The notes beneath the pieces were generated by a model, which saw only the letters and a list, made by a program, of their open reading frames with translations, searched no databases and was not told the DNA's origin. A stretch of 64,000 nucleotides of DNA. Source: Pseudomonadales bacterium (lineage in GTDB: Bacteria; Pseudomonadota; Gammaproteobacteria; Pseudomonadales; Azotimanducaceae). Each line of letters begins with the position of its first letter. Position 1 is the stretch's first letter. The DNA is taken from contig JAJDVW010000016.1 in NCBI GenBank assembly GCA_022825925.1, positions 62,001 to 126,000 of the forward strand, in the 5' to 3' direction. Made by a program: the position numbers and the translations under genes. Below, piece by piece: positions 1 through 9,585 of this stretch.

Positions 1-10
1 AGTCGCCGAT

Positions 11-3000
11 GTGCCCCGCGTCCGCGAGATCGTCTCGGACCTCAGGGATCCGAAGGCTGTTCGGACCTTGGTGGAGCACACGCATCGGTCCCTCGGACGG
101 CACGGGGACAGCATCGTGGGTGGAGCGCTGAGGCAGCTTGAGCGTCATCTCGGCGAACCCTGCGATCTGGCGGATCGTTGGCTACGCATCATGGACACAG
201 GACCGGTTGGCGGCCGCCGGCTTGAAGGCGATGTCGAGCGCCTTCGCGACCGCGTCAACACCCTTGGACCGCCGGCGCTGGAGGCGGTCACGCGGCTCCA
301 GCGGACCGGTGCCGGAACACCTCTGGACAGCGCTCTGGTCTGTGCCGGAGCAACGATCGAGTTTCTCCATGGCCTTTTCCAAGGTGGTGGCGACCCCGAT
401 CGGCCGCAGAATCCAGAGACCGTCCGACAGGCTCTCCGGGACGACCTCTTGTTCGTCACGGCGATACGCGTCGACCAGAGCGGCCAGATCGATGGATCCA
501 TGGCATCGGAGGAGGTGCTTGCCCTGCTGACGGACACGGACGCTCACGCGGTCGATCTTCCCGCCGCCTTCGACAAGCGGCTCGGGCGGGGCGACCTTCA
601 GGGGGCGCATGCCGTCTGCGAGCGGATGGGAGCCGAAGACGACCACGTTGCGGCTTACGAAGCGAAAGTCCGCTTGACGGAGGCGGTTCGCCAACGCCGA
701 GAGAGTCTCGAAGGCCGCGTCCACGAACTGGTGGGCTGGCTTGAACAGGCGTTCATCGCCGGGGAGCTGGAGGAAAGCGCACGGGCGGAGATGACCGGGG
801 CCTTGGACGACATGCAGCGTCGTCTTGAAGAAGATGTCGGCGTGCTCGCCGCGGACAAAGCCGTCGCCAGTGTTGCCGAGACCGTCGAACCGGCTATCGA
901 GCGGGCCGTCAAGCAAGTCAACGACGAGCTCCGCGAGTTTCTGCCCCGCAACGATGTAGAGGAACAGGCCCTGATTGACGATGCCCTCGACGCCAGGGAT
1001 GTGGCGACGCTCCGGGAGCAGCGTGACTGGCTTAGAGACGGCCAGCCCATTCGCGCACTGGCCCGCGACGATTGCGCACACCTGCGTTCGTTCCTTGAGG
1101 CGGCAGACCGAGTCGAGGCCGAGCCGGCCTCGGATGCCGGCCATTATGAAGTCGTACGCGCCGTCGGAAACCGCCAGGACGTTTTCGGTCTCACCTTTTC
1201 CGACCTCGATGTGGACCAGTCCAAGAGGGCTGCCAAGCTGCTCGAATGCTGGTTTGGGATGGTCCGAGCCGGATCGGCGGATCGGGACGCGCTGGATGGT
1301 CTCTTCACCTCTTTCGGGTTCAACCTGAAGAACCCGGGGGTTGAAGTTCGAGGCGACGCGACTGCCGTGTTGAGAACCGATCCGTTGCGCGTTCCCGCAG
1401 TGTGTCCGGACCATACCTTTGGCTCGGATGCGGATGGCCGCTACGACGTTCTGTTGAGCCGGAGTTCAACGGCGCGTGAATCCGTCATGCAGACGGTAGC
1501 CGCCGCCGACTCGCGCAGGCAAACGATAGTGCTGCACCTCGGTCGGCTTACCCTTGCGGATCGCGAGGAGTTGCGGCGGTGGTCCATCGACGATGCGATA
1601 CCCTTCATTACGATAGACGAAACTCTCGTCCTCTACCTCGCCTCTCTGTCCGAGGGGATCCTCAGGGCGCTGTTCGACTGCACGCTCCCCTTCACCTGCA
1701 CAAGACCATACTTCACGGCAGCCGGGTTGGTACCGCCGGAAGCTTTTTTTGGCCGGGAGGGCGAGCGCGGCAAGGTGCGGGATCGCTACGGCAGTTGCTT
1801 TGTCTACGGAGGTCGCCAGTTGGGCAAGACTGCACTGCTGCGCCACGTCCGAGCTGACTTCCATCGTCCCGCGCAAGGCCATCTGGCCGAGTACATCGAC
1901 CTGAAGGCTCGGGACGTGGGCGTGGCGGAAGGTCCGCAGCATCTCTGGCAGGTGCTGTGGGGCGCTCTGAAGGATCTCCGCGTGGTGGACGATGGAACGC
2001 CAATGCCTCGCCGCTCCACACTCATGGACAATGTGGAGAGTGCTGTAGGGACGTGGCTTGACGAGGGCCAGGATCGGCGTCTGCTGGTGCTCCTCGACGA
2101 AGCCGACGCCTTTCTGGCTGCGGATCTGAAGGACGACTTTCGGGTCTCCACCAGGCTCAAGGCGTTGATGGACCGGACCGAAAGGCGGTTCAAGGTGATC
2201 CTGTGCGGCCTGCACAACGTCTTGCGCAACACCGAACGGTCCAACCACCCCCTCGCACACTTCGGCGACCCCGTCTGCGTCGGGCCGCTGCTCGAGAACG
2301 GTGACCTCCGGCAGGCGAGGGCGCTCGTGCGCAATCCGTTGGCTGCGGTTGGTTACACCTTCCAGTCCGAGAATCTGGTCACCAGGATCCTGCTTTGGAC
2401 CAATTACTATCCGTCGCTCATCCAGGTGTTCTGCGAGGCTTTGCTGGATCATCTGCGCCAAGTGCCTGGCCGACGCTTGCTCGACCCCATCGCGGACGAG
2501 GAAGTCCGGCGTGTGTTTGGGCGGCCGGAGTTGCGCGACCGGATACGTGGTCTCTTCTCGCTCACGCTGGGGCTCGACCAGCGGTACGAAGTGGTGGCTT
2601 ACGCAATGGCCTGGGAACTGCTGCACAACGAGCGGAATCCGGCGGATGGGTTGCCGAGGAGGCAGATATTCGCTCTGGCCCGATACCACTGGGAAGAAGG
2701 CTTCCGCATCCCCGAACGGGAGTTCGACACCCTACTGTTGGAGATGTGCGGGCTCGGCGTCCTGCGTCAGCGAGCGGATACCCATTTCGCCTTTCGCAAT
2801 CTGAACGTCCTCCACCTCCTGGGCGATGACGACACGATTGAGGCGGTTCTGGACAAGCAACGGGAGGCGCCGGTCCTTTTCAGTGCGCCGGTCTGGCACG
2901 CCCGATTTCCGAACGCCAGACCGGAGTCGCGGCGGCGCGGCCCGCTTACCTACCACCAGGAATCGCGACTCAACGAAGGCGGGCGCGTGGCCGTCGTTTC

Positions 3001-3814
3001 CGGGACAGCTGCGGCGGGCGTTGACGACCTCCTAGAGTTCCTCAAGGGTCGAATGGGTAGCGACCGCGTGCTGCCGCTCGAGCCGACTACCGATGGCAGG
3101 GAGCTCGCTCGGCAGATCAACCGCTTGCGCCCGGATCGCTCGGACCGAGCTACCGTCCTGCGCTTGGTGAGCGACCGGAGCCCGTGGAGCCTCCCTTGGA
3201 TTGAAGACGCAGCCACTGCGCTGCGGACGGCTCAGCGAGGCCGCAGCGTCCGCGTTGTCTTCCGCGCCGACCCGAAGCGACTTTGGGACCTCGTTGAAGA
3301 CCTCCCCGCGGAACGCCTGGATCCTGCGGCGGACGAGTATTTCGATTGGATGGTGGTTGGGCCATGGGCGGAGGTGTTCGTCAGGCAGTGGTGCAGCGAA
3401 CACGAGCTCTACGAGGCCAACTCGAAAATCCGCGAGTTGTTCAATCTCACGGGCGGGTGGCCATCGTTGTTGGAGCGTTACGCCAGCACCTCGGAAACCA
3501 CCTGGCGGGCTCGGGCGGATGCGCTCCACGCACACATCGAGCGTGATCGCGCAAACCTGCTTGCACTGTTCGGTCTCGGGGCCGCCGACGTTCGTCGGGA
3601 GCTGGCGCCGCTCCTCGCCTGGAATTCGAGTCTCCGAGCGGACGACGTGGATACTTACGCCGAGTTGTGGGCGGAGGAGCATCCGCCTATCGAGGCGGGG
3701 GTACTGCGGCGCCGCTTGTTCTGGGCGACGCAGCTCGGCCTCATCGACAACGACATTGGCGCCGGAGCCTTCAACCCTCTCGTCGCCCGGCTACTGTCCG
3801 ACGACGGCGAATGA
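11..3814 (+). CDS. Large multidomain P-loop NTPase (STAND/AAA-like), conflict-system type
   Basis: A 1267-residue protein if the GTG at 11 is used; the frame is open to the window edge, so the true start may lie upstream. The N-terminal ~380 residues are helical and partly charged (coiled-coil-like around 215-330). Residues ~385-590 form a mixed alpha/beta region of unknown fold, followed by a linker (FFGREGE) and an NTPase core with Walker A GGRQLGKT near 600-607 and Walker B LLVLLDEAD near 691-699. A helical and winged-helix-like region follows to ~940. A second region (~985-1170) resembles a degenerate P-loop domain (VVSGTAAAGVDDLL) without a proper Walker A. It overlaps the next gene by ATGA, so the two are probably co-translated. 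The architecture fits regulators of biological conflict systems, but I cannot name the family. Confidence 0.8.
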   Translation: MPRVREIVSDLRDPKAVRTLVEHTHRSLGRHGDSIVGGALRQLERHLGEPCDLADRWLRIMDTGPVGGRRLEGDVERLRDRVNTLGPPALEAVTRLQRTGAGTPLDSALVCAGATIEFLHGLFQGGGDPDRPQNPETVRQALRDDLLFVTAIRVDQSGQIDGSMASEEVLALLTDTDAHAVDLPAAFDKRLGRGDLQGAHAVCERMGAEDDHVAAYEAKVRLTEAVRQRRESLEGRVHELVGWLEQAFIAGELEESARAEMTGALDDMQRRLEEDVGVLAADKAVASVAETVEPAIERAVKQVNDELREFLPRNDVEEQALIDDALDARDVATLREQRDWLRDGQPIRALARDDCAHLRSFLEAADRVEAEPASDAGHYEVVRAVGNRQDVFGLTFSDLDVDQSKRAAKLLECWFGMVRAGSADRDALDGLFTSFGFNLKNPGVEVRGDATAVLRTDPLRVPAVCPDHTFGSDADGRYDVLLSRSSTARESVMQTVAAADSRRQTIVLHLGRLTLADREELRRWSIDDAIPFITIDETLVLYLASLSEGILRALFDCTLPFTCTRPYFTAAGLVPPEAFFGREGERGKVRDRYGSCFVYGGRQLGKTALLRHVRADFHRPAQGHLAEYIDLKARDVGVAEGPQHLWQVLWGALKDLRVVDDGTPMPRRSTLMDNVESAVGTWLDEGQDRRLLVLLDEADAFLAADLKDDFRVSTRLKALMDRTERRFKVILCGLHNVLRNTERSNHPLAHFGDPVCVGPLLENGDLRQARALVRNPLAAVGYTFQSENLVTRILLWTNYYPSLIQVFCEALLDHLRQVPGRRLLDPIADEEVRRVFGRPELRDRIRGLFSLTLGLDQRYEVVAYAMAWELLHNERNPADGLPRRQIFALARYHWEEGFRIPEREFDTLLLEMCGLGVLRQRADTHFAFRNLNVLHLLGDDDTIEAVLDKQREAPVLFSAPVWHARFPNARPESRRRGPLTYHQESRLNEGGRVAVVSGTAAAGVDDLLEFLKGRMGSDRVLPLEPTTDGRELARQINRLRPDRSDRATVLRLVSDRSPWSLPWIEDAATALRTAQRGRSVRVVFRADPKRLWDLVEDLPAERLDPAADEYFDWMVVGPWAEVFVRQWCSEHELYEANSKIRELFNLTGGWPSLLERYASTSETTWRARADALHAHIERDRANLLALFGLGAADVRRELAPLLAWNSSLRADDVDTYAELWAEEHPPIEAGVLRRRLFWATQLGLIDNDIGAGAFNPLVARLLSDDGE

Positions 3815-4914
3815 GACTCTGGGATCTGCCCGGGGCCAAGCGGTTCATGGACTCTCTTTGCGGCTCCATTCGGGACGGCAACAGCGTGGTGGTCCATCTG
3901 CCGGACGAGCTACCGGTGGGCTTCGATACGGTGGTCCGAAGCGGCTTGCGTGGAGCCTTGCGTGTCAGTGAGTTTCGGGCTACGAGCGCTCCGTTGCGGG
4001 ACTTGAGCCGCGAGTACGCAGAGAGCCCGGATCGAATCGGCTCCGTTCCGGACCTTTGCGGCGACAAGGGCTTTCAGGGGCGCCTTGTTCGCCTGAGGGG
4101 CCTTCGCGCGGACAGTTGGCCAGTTTGGCGCGATTTCCTGGCTCGGTATGCGCACGCAAGTCGCTCGTTGTCGCTCCTCGGCCGTACGCTTTTTCTCGCG
4201 CCGGTCTCGGGATGCTGCTCCCTTGAGGAAGCGCGCCCCGCCCATGTCGGTTTGTCCGTCAGGGTTTGGGATCGCGTGGTGGATGAAGTCGACCTGCTGC
4301 TGTTCGCCCGCGAGCAACTGCGTGAACGCGTCGACTCCCCGCTGTTACGTGCCTTGTTGGCCAACACGGTCGCTCGAGTCGCGTCGTGGGATTTCGAGAC
4401 TGCCGCCGCGCTCGTCGCTGAGGGTGACGCCACAATCAGCGCGCCGGAAGAGTGCCTGCGGGGCATGGCGTGTGCCAAGGGTTGGACGGTCGATACGCCG
4501 GTCGAGTGGGTGCTCGGGACGGGCAGTCGGGACGGTGTAGCTCACGCGGCGCTGACGGCCCTCGGCGACCCGCCGGCCGAGCTCGACCGCCGGCTCTGGT
4601 CCGCGCAGTTGGCCGTTCTGCTCCCATGGGTCGAGGAGCGTCGGTACGAGTTGGTGACCCGCCACCGTTACGAGGTGACGCGCCTGATGCGCGACGCGGG
4701 CTACGCGGGGGACGATCCGGTTGCCCTTGAGGTGGGGGATCTGCGCGCGCTTTTCGGCAGGCCGGGTGCTGACCGGGACGTTCGTCGCTCCGTCGGTCGG
4801 TTGCGGGCCGCACGCAACGATCTGGCTCATCGGCGGCGAATGTCCTGGGACCGGGTCCTCGAGTTGGTCTCCGAGGGTCCTGGCGCGAGTCCTCGACTTG
4901 GTCGGCGATGGTGA
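3811..4914 (+). CDS. HEPN-domain protein coupled to the upstream NTPase
   Basis: A 367-residue protein starting at the ATG inside the ATGA overlap with the NTPase stop; the open frame extends further upstream but that would overlap the NTPase. The N-terminal ~250 residues are unrecognised. The C-terminal ~110 residues are helical and end in the HEPN ribonuclease signature R-x4-H, seen as RNDLAH at residues 335-340 (bases 4813-4830). It is preceded by a long helix (LAVLLPWVEERRYELV) and an ELGDL-like segment (LEVGDLRALF), as in Swt1-type HEPN domains. HEPN proteins with this motif are often metal-independent RNases used as toxins in phage defence. The inference is that this is the effector and the NTPase the sensor or switch. 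Catalytic activity is not proven by the motif. Confidence 0.75.
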   Translation: MRLWDLPGAKRFMDSLCGSIRDGNSVVVHLPDELPVGFDTVVRSGLRGALRVSEFRATSAPLRDLSREYAESPDRIGSVPDLCGDKGFQGRLVRLRGLRADSWPVWRDFLARYAHASRSLSLLGRTLFLAPVSGCCSLEEARPAHVGLSVRVWDRVVDEVDLLLFAREQLRERVDSPLLRALLANTVARVASWDFETAAALVAEGDATISAPEECLRGMACAKGWTVDTPVEWVLGTGSRDGVAHAALTALGDPPAELDRRLWSAQLAVLLPWVEERRYELVTRHRYEVTRLMRDAGYAGDDPVALEVGDLRALFGRPGADRDVRRSVGRLRAARNDLAHRRRMSWDRVLELVSEGPGASPRLGRRW

Positions 4915-4977
4915 CATGGGGGACAAGTCCCTGCTGGCGGGCTGTCGATCATCGGTGGGAACGTCGTAAGGCAAGGC

Positions 4978-5508
4978 ATGGCGGCAAGGAATGGCGTCGT
5001 GTGCAATCGCCGGGATCGGTACATTGGCAGCTCACGAGCGTCCGTTGCGGATCGGGCGCTGGTGTTCGGCGTCGTGCGCCGTCGGCGCGAGCCCTGGACG
5101 CAGGTCCCCCACCTTTATTGTGGACATGGGCATTATGTCGCAGTGCATATGGCCGTGCCGCTCCTGCACCGGGCCGACCACGCGCTGTCGCCGTTCGGAC
5201 CCTTCGCGCCCGCCCGGCGCTACTGGCGCGGACGCGACCCGGAAGTCGACGTCGTGGCCCGCTCCGTCGACGGGCGGCACGTGCTCGTGGGCGAAGCCGA
5301 GTGGCGGACGGATCCGTTGCCCGGGGCGGAGGCCGATGCGAAGCTGGCGCGCCTGCGCGCGGCGGCGCGCGTGCTGCCGGGCCTCCCGGGAACGGACGGG
5401 CGCGAGGTCGTCTACGCGCTCTTCGTCCCGGGGGGCGGCGAGAGTCCGGGCGACGCGGACGACGTGCACGTGGTGGACGCGCGCACGGTCATGGGCGTGC
5501 TGCGCTAG
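4978..5508 (+). CDS. DUF234-like nuclease-fold fragment, probable remnant of an ATPase
   Basis: 176 residues from the ATG at 4978. Only the part from about residue 60 looks conserved: PFGPFAPARRYWRG, then PEVDVVARS, then VLVGEAEW. These match the C-terminal DUF234 region of archaeal-type ATPases, which has a PD-(D/E)xK-like nuclease fold (D and E-x-E/K pattern). The P-loop ATPase half normally in front of this domain is absent, and the first ~55 residues are basic and do not resemble the family. The gene is most likely the surviving 3' end of a decayed ATPase; a later start such as the ATG at 5149 is possible. It lies 63 bases after the HEPN gene and ends 18 bases before a convergent peptidase gene, so a functional link to the NTPase-HEPN pair is uncertain. 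Confidence 0.5.
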   Translation: MAARNGVVCNRRDRYIGSSRASVADRALVFGVVRRRREPWTQVPHLYCGHGHYVAVHMAVPLLHRADHALSPFGPFAPARRYWRGRDPEVDVVARSVDGRHVLVGEAEWRTDPLPGAEADAKLARLRAAARVLPGLPGTDGREVVYALFVPGGGESPGDADDVHVVDARTVMGVLR

Positions 5509-5526
5509 CGTCACGCGCCAGTTGGC

Positions 5527-7746
5527 CTACCCGGCCAGCGCCTTGATCCGTTCCATCCGTTCCGCGAGGGCGTTGAGCACGGCTGCCAGTGCGGTCACGC
5601 CGGGTGCGACCCGATCATAGTTGCGCTGTTCGATGGCCTCCCGGACCCACGGCAGAGTCTTCGCACCGTAGCCCGTGTACCGCCCGGGCGAGTAGATCTG
5701 GTGCCGGTACCACGGTCTGCCCGGCAGGCCCTCCTCGCGCAGGAGAACGCGCTCGGCGGTGTAGAGCAGCGTGTTGATCTCATCGAGCCTGCCCGCGTCC
5801 AGGTCCGGCGACAGCGCGATTCCCTCCAACGCGGCGTCGAGTCTGGCCAGTGCGTTGTGGAGCGGCGCGAAGTTGAAGTGCGGCACTGCTTCGCGCAGTG
5901 GGGGAGGGCGCAGCGGCTTCGTGGGGTCGAGGGCCGCCGCGAACTGACCGGACTCGATGAGGCCGTTGACGCGGGCCGTTTCGGCGCGCTGCTTGTCGGC
6001 GAGTTCCTCGATCTCGTCGACGTAACGCCTGATGGTCGAGGCGAGATCGCTGAAGTCGAAGGGCAGCAGTGGTGCGTTCGCCATGCGCAGGGTGGCGCGG
6101 CCCGTTGTCTTCGCAAGCACGACGCCGTAGACGTGACCGGGGTCGACGAAGCGCTCGTAGTGCTCGATGGTGTCGTAGAGCGTGTGGTAGGTGCCGCCTG
6201 GCGCTTCGCCGCTGGTCGCGATGTTGGCCGACGAGATGCCGAGGTGCTGGAAGAAGGCGGTGTAGTCGGAGCCGGAACCGAGCGCCCCCACCGAAAGACC
6301 CCGTTCGGCCAGGCCCCCGCGCGACTGCTCGTCGCCGGTGGCGCGGATTCTCGCCCGGTTGCGGTCGGCCAGGCTCAACCCCGTCTGCGGATCGACCACG
6401 TCGCGCTGGACCTCCGTCCAGAACCTGGTCAGCGCGTGGCTGCCCCCGAGGCGCAGGAAACCGCGTCCGTTGGCATCGGTGTTGGTGTACAGGACCGCCT
6501 TCCGGGTGAGTTCCTCCCCGTGCTCCTCCGCCCATTCGGTGGATCCCATCAGCCCGTGTTCCTCTGCGCCCCAGGCGGCGAACACCACGGTGCGGCCCGG
6601 AGGTTCCGGGAGTTGCGCGATGGCTTTGGCCTCGGCGAGGGTGGCGACGAGCCCGGAGATCGGGTCGCGGGCTCCGTGGTTCCAGGCGTCGTGATGGTTG
6701 CCGCGCAGCACCCACTGGTCCGGCCAGCGTGCGCCCTCGAGCCGGGCGACGACGTTCATGGCGGTCACCATGCGCCAGTGGAACTTCACCGTGAGTCGCA
6801 CGGTGGCCGGTCCCGGCCCGATGCGGTAGGTGATCGGCAGCGCGCCGCGCCACTCCGCCGGTGCGACGGAGCCCTCGATGGCGTCGAGCAGCGGGCGGGC
6901 ATCGCCGTGGCCGATCGGCAGGGTCGGGATCGTTGGCATTGCCGGCGCTGCGTCCCGCGAGAGCCGCCTGGCGCCTGCGACCGAGGCCCACCCGGGCGTG
7001 AGCAGGTCGCCCGTGTGCAACGGTAAATCCATGATCGAGCCGCGCTGCACGCCGCTCGCACCCTTCCACGGTCCCTCGGGATAGACCTCGCCCTGATGGT
7101 AGCCGTCGTCGGCGGGGTCGGAGTAGATCAGGCATCCGATCGCCCCGTGCTCGGCCGCGAGCCTCGGCTTGACGCCCCGGAAGACCCCGCCGTACCGGGC
7201 GATGACGATCTTGCCATCGACGTCGACGCCGTGGCGCGCAAGCAGTTCGTAGTCTTCGCGGGTGCCGTAGTTGACGTAGACCAGCTCGCCCGTCACGTCG
7301 CCGTCCGGCGAGAACGTGTTGTACGGCGGCAGCACGTCCGGGGAGGCGGTGCTTTCGTCGCCCTCGGCCGGCAGCTCGGTCAGCGACGCCGTGAACTCGT
7401 GCGGCGCCGTCATCCTCAGGCTCCGGGTCAGCGGCGTGGGGAACAGCACGTCGTAGCGCGCCACCTCGGTCTCGTATCCCCATTCCGTGAACCAGCGCCG
7501 GAGCGTCTCGACGTTGCGCGCGTCGTGGCTGGAGCCGAGGTGGTGGGGTTCCCGGGCGAGTTCGTGCATCCATGCGGCCAGATCGTCCGCGTCGAGATGG
7601 CTGTCGTAGGCCGCCTCCAGCCGATGTTGCACGTCGGCGCCGGCGTCCGTGAAGCCCAGCAGCGGTTGCGTGGCTTGCTGGGCGGCGGCCTGTGGACCTG
7701 CGACTGCCGTGACCGCGAGGGTCAGGGCGACTACTCGATGGAGCAT
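5527..7746 (-). CDS. Secreted M28 family metallopeptidase (glutamate carboxypeptidase II-like)
   Basis: 739 residues with an N-terminal signal peptide (hydrophobic VVALTLAVTAVAG, cut near AAAQQA). A protease-associated (PA) domain spans about 150-250. The M28B di-zinc site is complete: GNHHDAW (350-355), D361 in DPISG, E395/E396 in AWGAEEHG, D424 in NTDANG and H521 in GTYHTLYD. The C-terminal ~150 residues match the transferrin-receptor-like dimerisation domain. The family removes C-terminal acidic residues from peptides or folates, or acts as a general dipeptidase; here a periplasmic or exported peptide-scavenging role is inferred. Length and domain order are typical. It stands alone on the minus strand, followed by the cytochrome-like gene 87 bases upstream. 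Confidence 0.92.
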   Translation of the reverse strand: MLHRVVALTLAVTAVAGPQAAAQQATQPLLGFTDAGADVQHRLEAAYDSHLDADDLAAWMHELAREPHHLGSSHDARNVETLRRWFTEWGYETEVARYDVLFPTPLTRSLRMTAPHEFTASLTELPAEGDESTASPDVLPPYNTFSPDGDVTGELVYVNYGTREDYELLARHGVDVDGKIVIARYGGVFRGVKPRLAAEHGAIGCLIYSDPADDGYHQGEVYPEGPWKGASGVQRGSIMDLPLHTGDLLTPGWASVAGARRLSRDAAPAMPTIPTLPIGHGDARPLLDAIEGSVAPAEWRGALPITYRIGPGPATVRLTVKFHWRMVTAMNVVARLEGARWPDQWVLRGNHHDAWNHGARDPISGLVATLAEAKAIAQLPEPPGRTVVFAAWGAEEHGLMGSTEWAEEHGEELTRKAVLYTNTDANGRGFLRLGGSHALTRFWTEVQRDVVDPQTGLSLADRNRARIRATGDEQSRGGLAERGLSVGALGSGSDYTAFFQHLGISSANIATSGEAPGGTYHTLYDTIEHYERFVDPGHVYGVVLAKTTGRATLRMANAPLLPFDFSDLASTIRRYVDEIEELADKQRAETARVNGLIESGQFAAALDPTKPLRPPPLREAVPHFNFAPLHNALARLDAALEGIALSPDLDAGRLDEINTLLYTAERVLLREEGLPGRPWYRHQIYSPGRYTGYGAKTLPWVREAIEQRNYDRVAPGVTALAAVLNALAERMERIKALAG

Positions 7747-7833
7747 GCTGGAATCCGGCGGGAAGGCGGCGTGAGTATAGCCTTGCTTGGGGACAGCGCT
7801 CGGGAAAGCTGGAGCGCATCCCGATCAAGGCAG

Positions 7834-9585
7834 CTACGGGAGCACACCTCCTGCCGCCGTCGGAGCTTCGCGGTCCCGGTCCCGCTGCCCCCACGCCAGC
7901 CGGATGTCCCACGGGTACGCCAGGGACGCGGGCAGCGTGGGCGCCCGGGCGTTGTCGATCTCCCGGTACACGTTCGCCGGCGCGTGCGTCGTGGGATCGC
8001 GCCCGTAGAGGTAGTCCTGCTCGCCGACGATGACGCGGTAGGCCTTGTTGAGTGCGAGCGCCCGCTCGACGGAGGGTGCGATCAGTTCGTAGACGTCCCG
8101 CGCGCGGGCGACCCGCGCCCGGTCGAGGCTGCCGTCCGGCCGGAACCACCTGGCGGTCATCTCCGGGTTGTCGCGGAACTCGCTGCCCCCGCCGACGCGC
8201 GCGAGGTAGGTGGCGATCTCGCCTTCCGTCTCGCCGACGTTCGGGGTGTCCGGCATGCCGTGGAGGTCGATGTAGCCCCAGCCCGCCACACCGTCGACCT
8301 TGCGGGGAAACGCGAAGGTCTTGTCGATGGTGGAGCCGACGGAGGTGTGGCAGCCCATGCAGAAGAGGTTCTCCTCGAACGTCGCCGCGCGCAGCTCGCC
8401 CCGCGGGTCCTCGATGAACCCCTGGACCGACCAGCCGAACTTGTTGTCGAGGCCCCGGTCGCCCAGGTGGATGTACTGGGGGAGATGGCCGAGCTCCTTC
8501 TCGAACGCCTCCAGTTGATAGGTGCGCGCGTAGACCACCTTGCGATAGGCCACCCACTTGCGCATGTAACGGACCTCCTTCATCCGGCGCGACGGCAGGA
8601 TCGTGCCGTCCGCGGCGATGCCGAGGTAGCGGACGGTGTGCAGGAACTCGGTGCCTTCGGGGTACAGGTGGGTGTCGAGGAACTCGGGTTCCGCGGCCCC
8701 CACGAACCGGTGCACGGCCGTGATCTCGGCGACCGTGTCGAGGGCGCCGTCGCCATTCAGGTCGGCGCCGACCCGGCGTTCGTCCACCGGCGGCGTCGAG
8801 ATGGCTTCGAAACCCTTGATGGCGGCCTCGACGATCGCCAGGTTCGCCCGGTAGACGTCCCGTGAGTACCGGCCTTGCCCGTCCCGGCGGAAGGCTTCCG
8901 GCAGGCGGATCATGACGTCGTCCGTCGCGCCGTTCGTGGGCCAGAAGGTGCTCGGGAAGGGCTTGTAGTTGAACGCCACCCAGTCGCTGCCGTCCCGGGC
9001 GAAGCCTTCCTCGTCGAAGGCGCCGGCTCCGCGCTCGAGGTGCTCGAGATCCGGGATCCATCCCTCGAAGCCGGCCGCGGTCAGCCGCTCGGGCAGGGCG
9101 CTGTAGTTGTCCTGGTCGATCCACGCCAGGATCTCCGCGTCGTCGATGGCCTCGACCGCGGCGCGGCGATCCTCGAACAGGTTGCGCCAGTGGTTCTTCA
9201 TGCCGACGTCGCTGAAGCTGTACGCGATCTGCAGGTCCGCGTCGTCCATGCGGTTTTCGCGGCCGGGGACGGCCGCCTGGTGGCAGACGTAGCAGGGATT
9301 GAAGCGCCCCTCGGTGCGCGTGTAGCACTGCGGCGGGACGATCGCCTCGTGGTTGAACACGGTCGCCGCGGGGTGCAGTTCCGGCAGCGGGCGCGGCACG
9401 ACCTCCCCGGCGTGGCGCACGTGGGCGAGGACGCGTTCGTGGGGCGCGAACGGGGCGGCGGCCGGGTCGACCGCCGCCCGCGTTTCGGTCCGCTCCACCC
9501 CGGACGCCGCGAGAACGGCCACGCAGGCCGCGACGGCCCATGCCCGCCGGGCGGCGCCGGCGGGCGGGGTCGAAGAACGGATCAC
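7834..9585 (-). CDS. Exported di-haem cytochrome c-like protein
   Basis: 583 residues from a GTG at 9585 that overlaps the PhoX stop codon (GTGA), which decides this start. The N-terminus is a twin-Arg-free signal peptide (AARRAWAVAACVAVLAASG). Two CxxCH haem-attachment motifs are visible, CYVCH near residue 100 and CMGCH near residue 410. An acidic DLNGDGALDTV segment resembles a calcium-binding loop. Function is unknown; periplasmic electron transfer is inferred from the haem motifs. The open frame runs on upstream through the PhoX gene in a different reading frame, which makes a false 1160-residue fusion. Co-transcription with the PhoX-like gene suggests a shared extracellular role. Confidence 0.8.
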   Translation of the reverse strand: MIRSSTPPAGAARRAWAVAACVAVLAASGVERTETRAAVDPAAAPFAPHERVLAHVRHAGEVVPRPLPELHPAATVFNHEAIVPPQCYTRTEGRFNPCYVCHQAAVPGRENRMDDADLQIAYSFSDVGMKNHWRNLFEDRRAAVEAIDDAEILAWIDQDNYSALPERLTAAGFEGWIPDLEHLERGAGAFDEEGFARDGSDWVAFNYKPFPSTFWPTNGATDDVMIRLPEAFRRDGQGRYSRDVYRANLAIVEAAIKGFEAISTPPVDERRVGADLNGDGALDTVAEITAVHRFVGAAEPEFLDTHLYPEGTEFLHTVRYLGIAADGTILPSRRMKEVRYMRKWVAYRKVVYARTYQLEAFEKELGHLPQYIHLGDRGLDNKFGWSVQGFIEDPRGELRAATFEENLFCMGCHTSVGSTIDKTFAFPRKVDGVAGWGYIDLHGMPDTPNVGETEGEIATYLARVGGGSEFRDNPEMTARWFRPDGSLDRARVARARDVYELIAPSVERALALNKAYRVIVGEQDYLYGRDPTTHAPANVYREIDNARAPTLPASLAYPWDIRLAWGQRDRDREAPTAAGGVLP

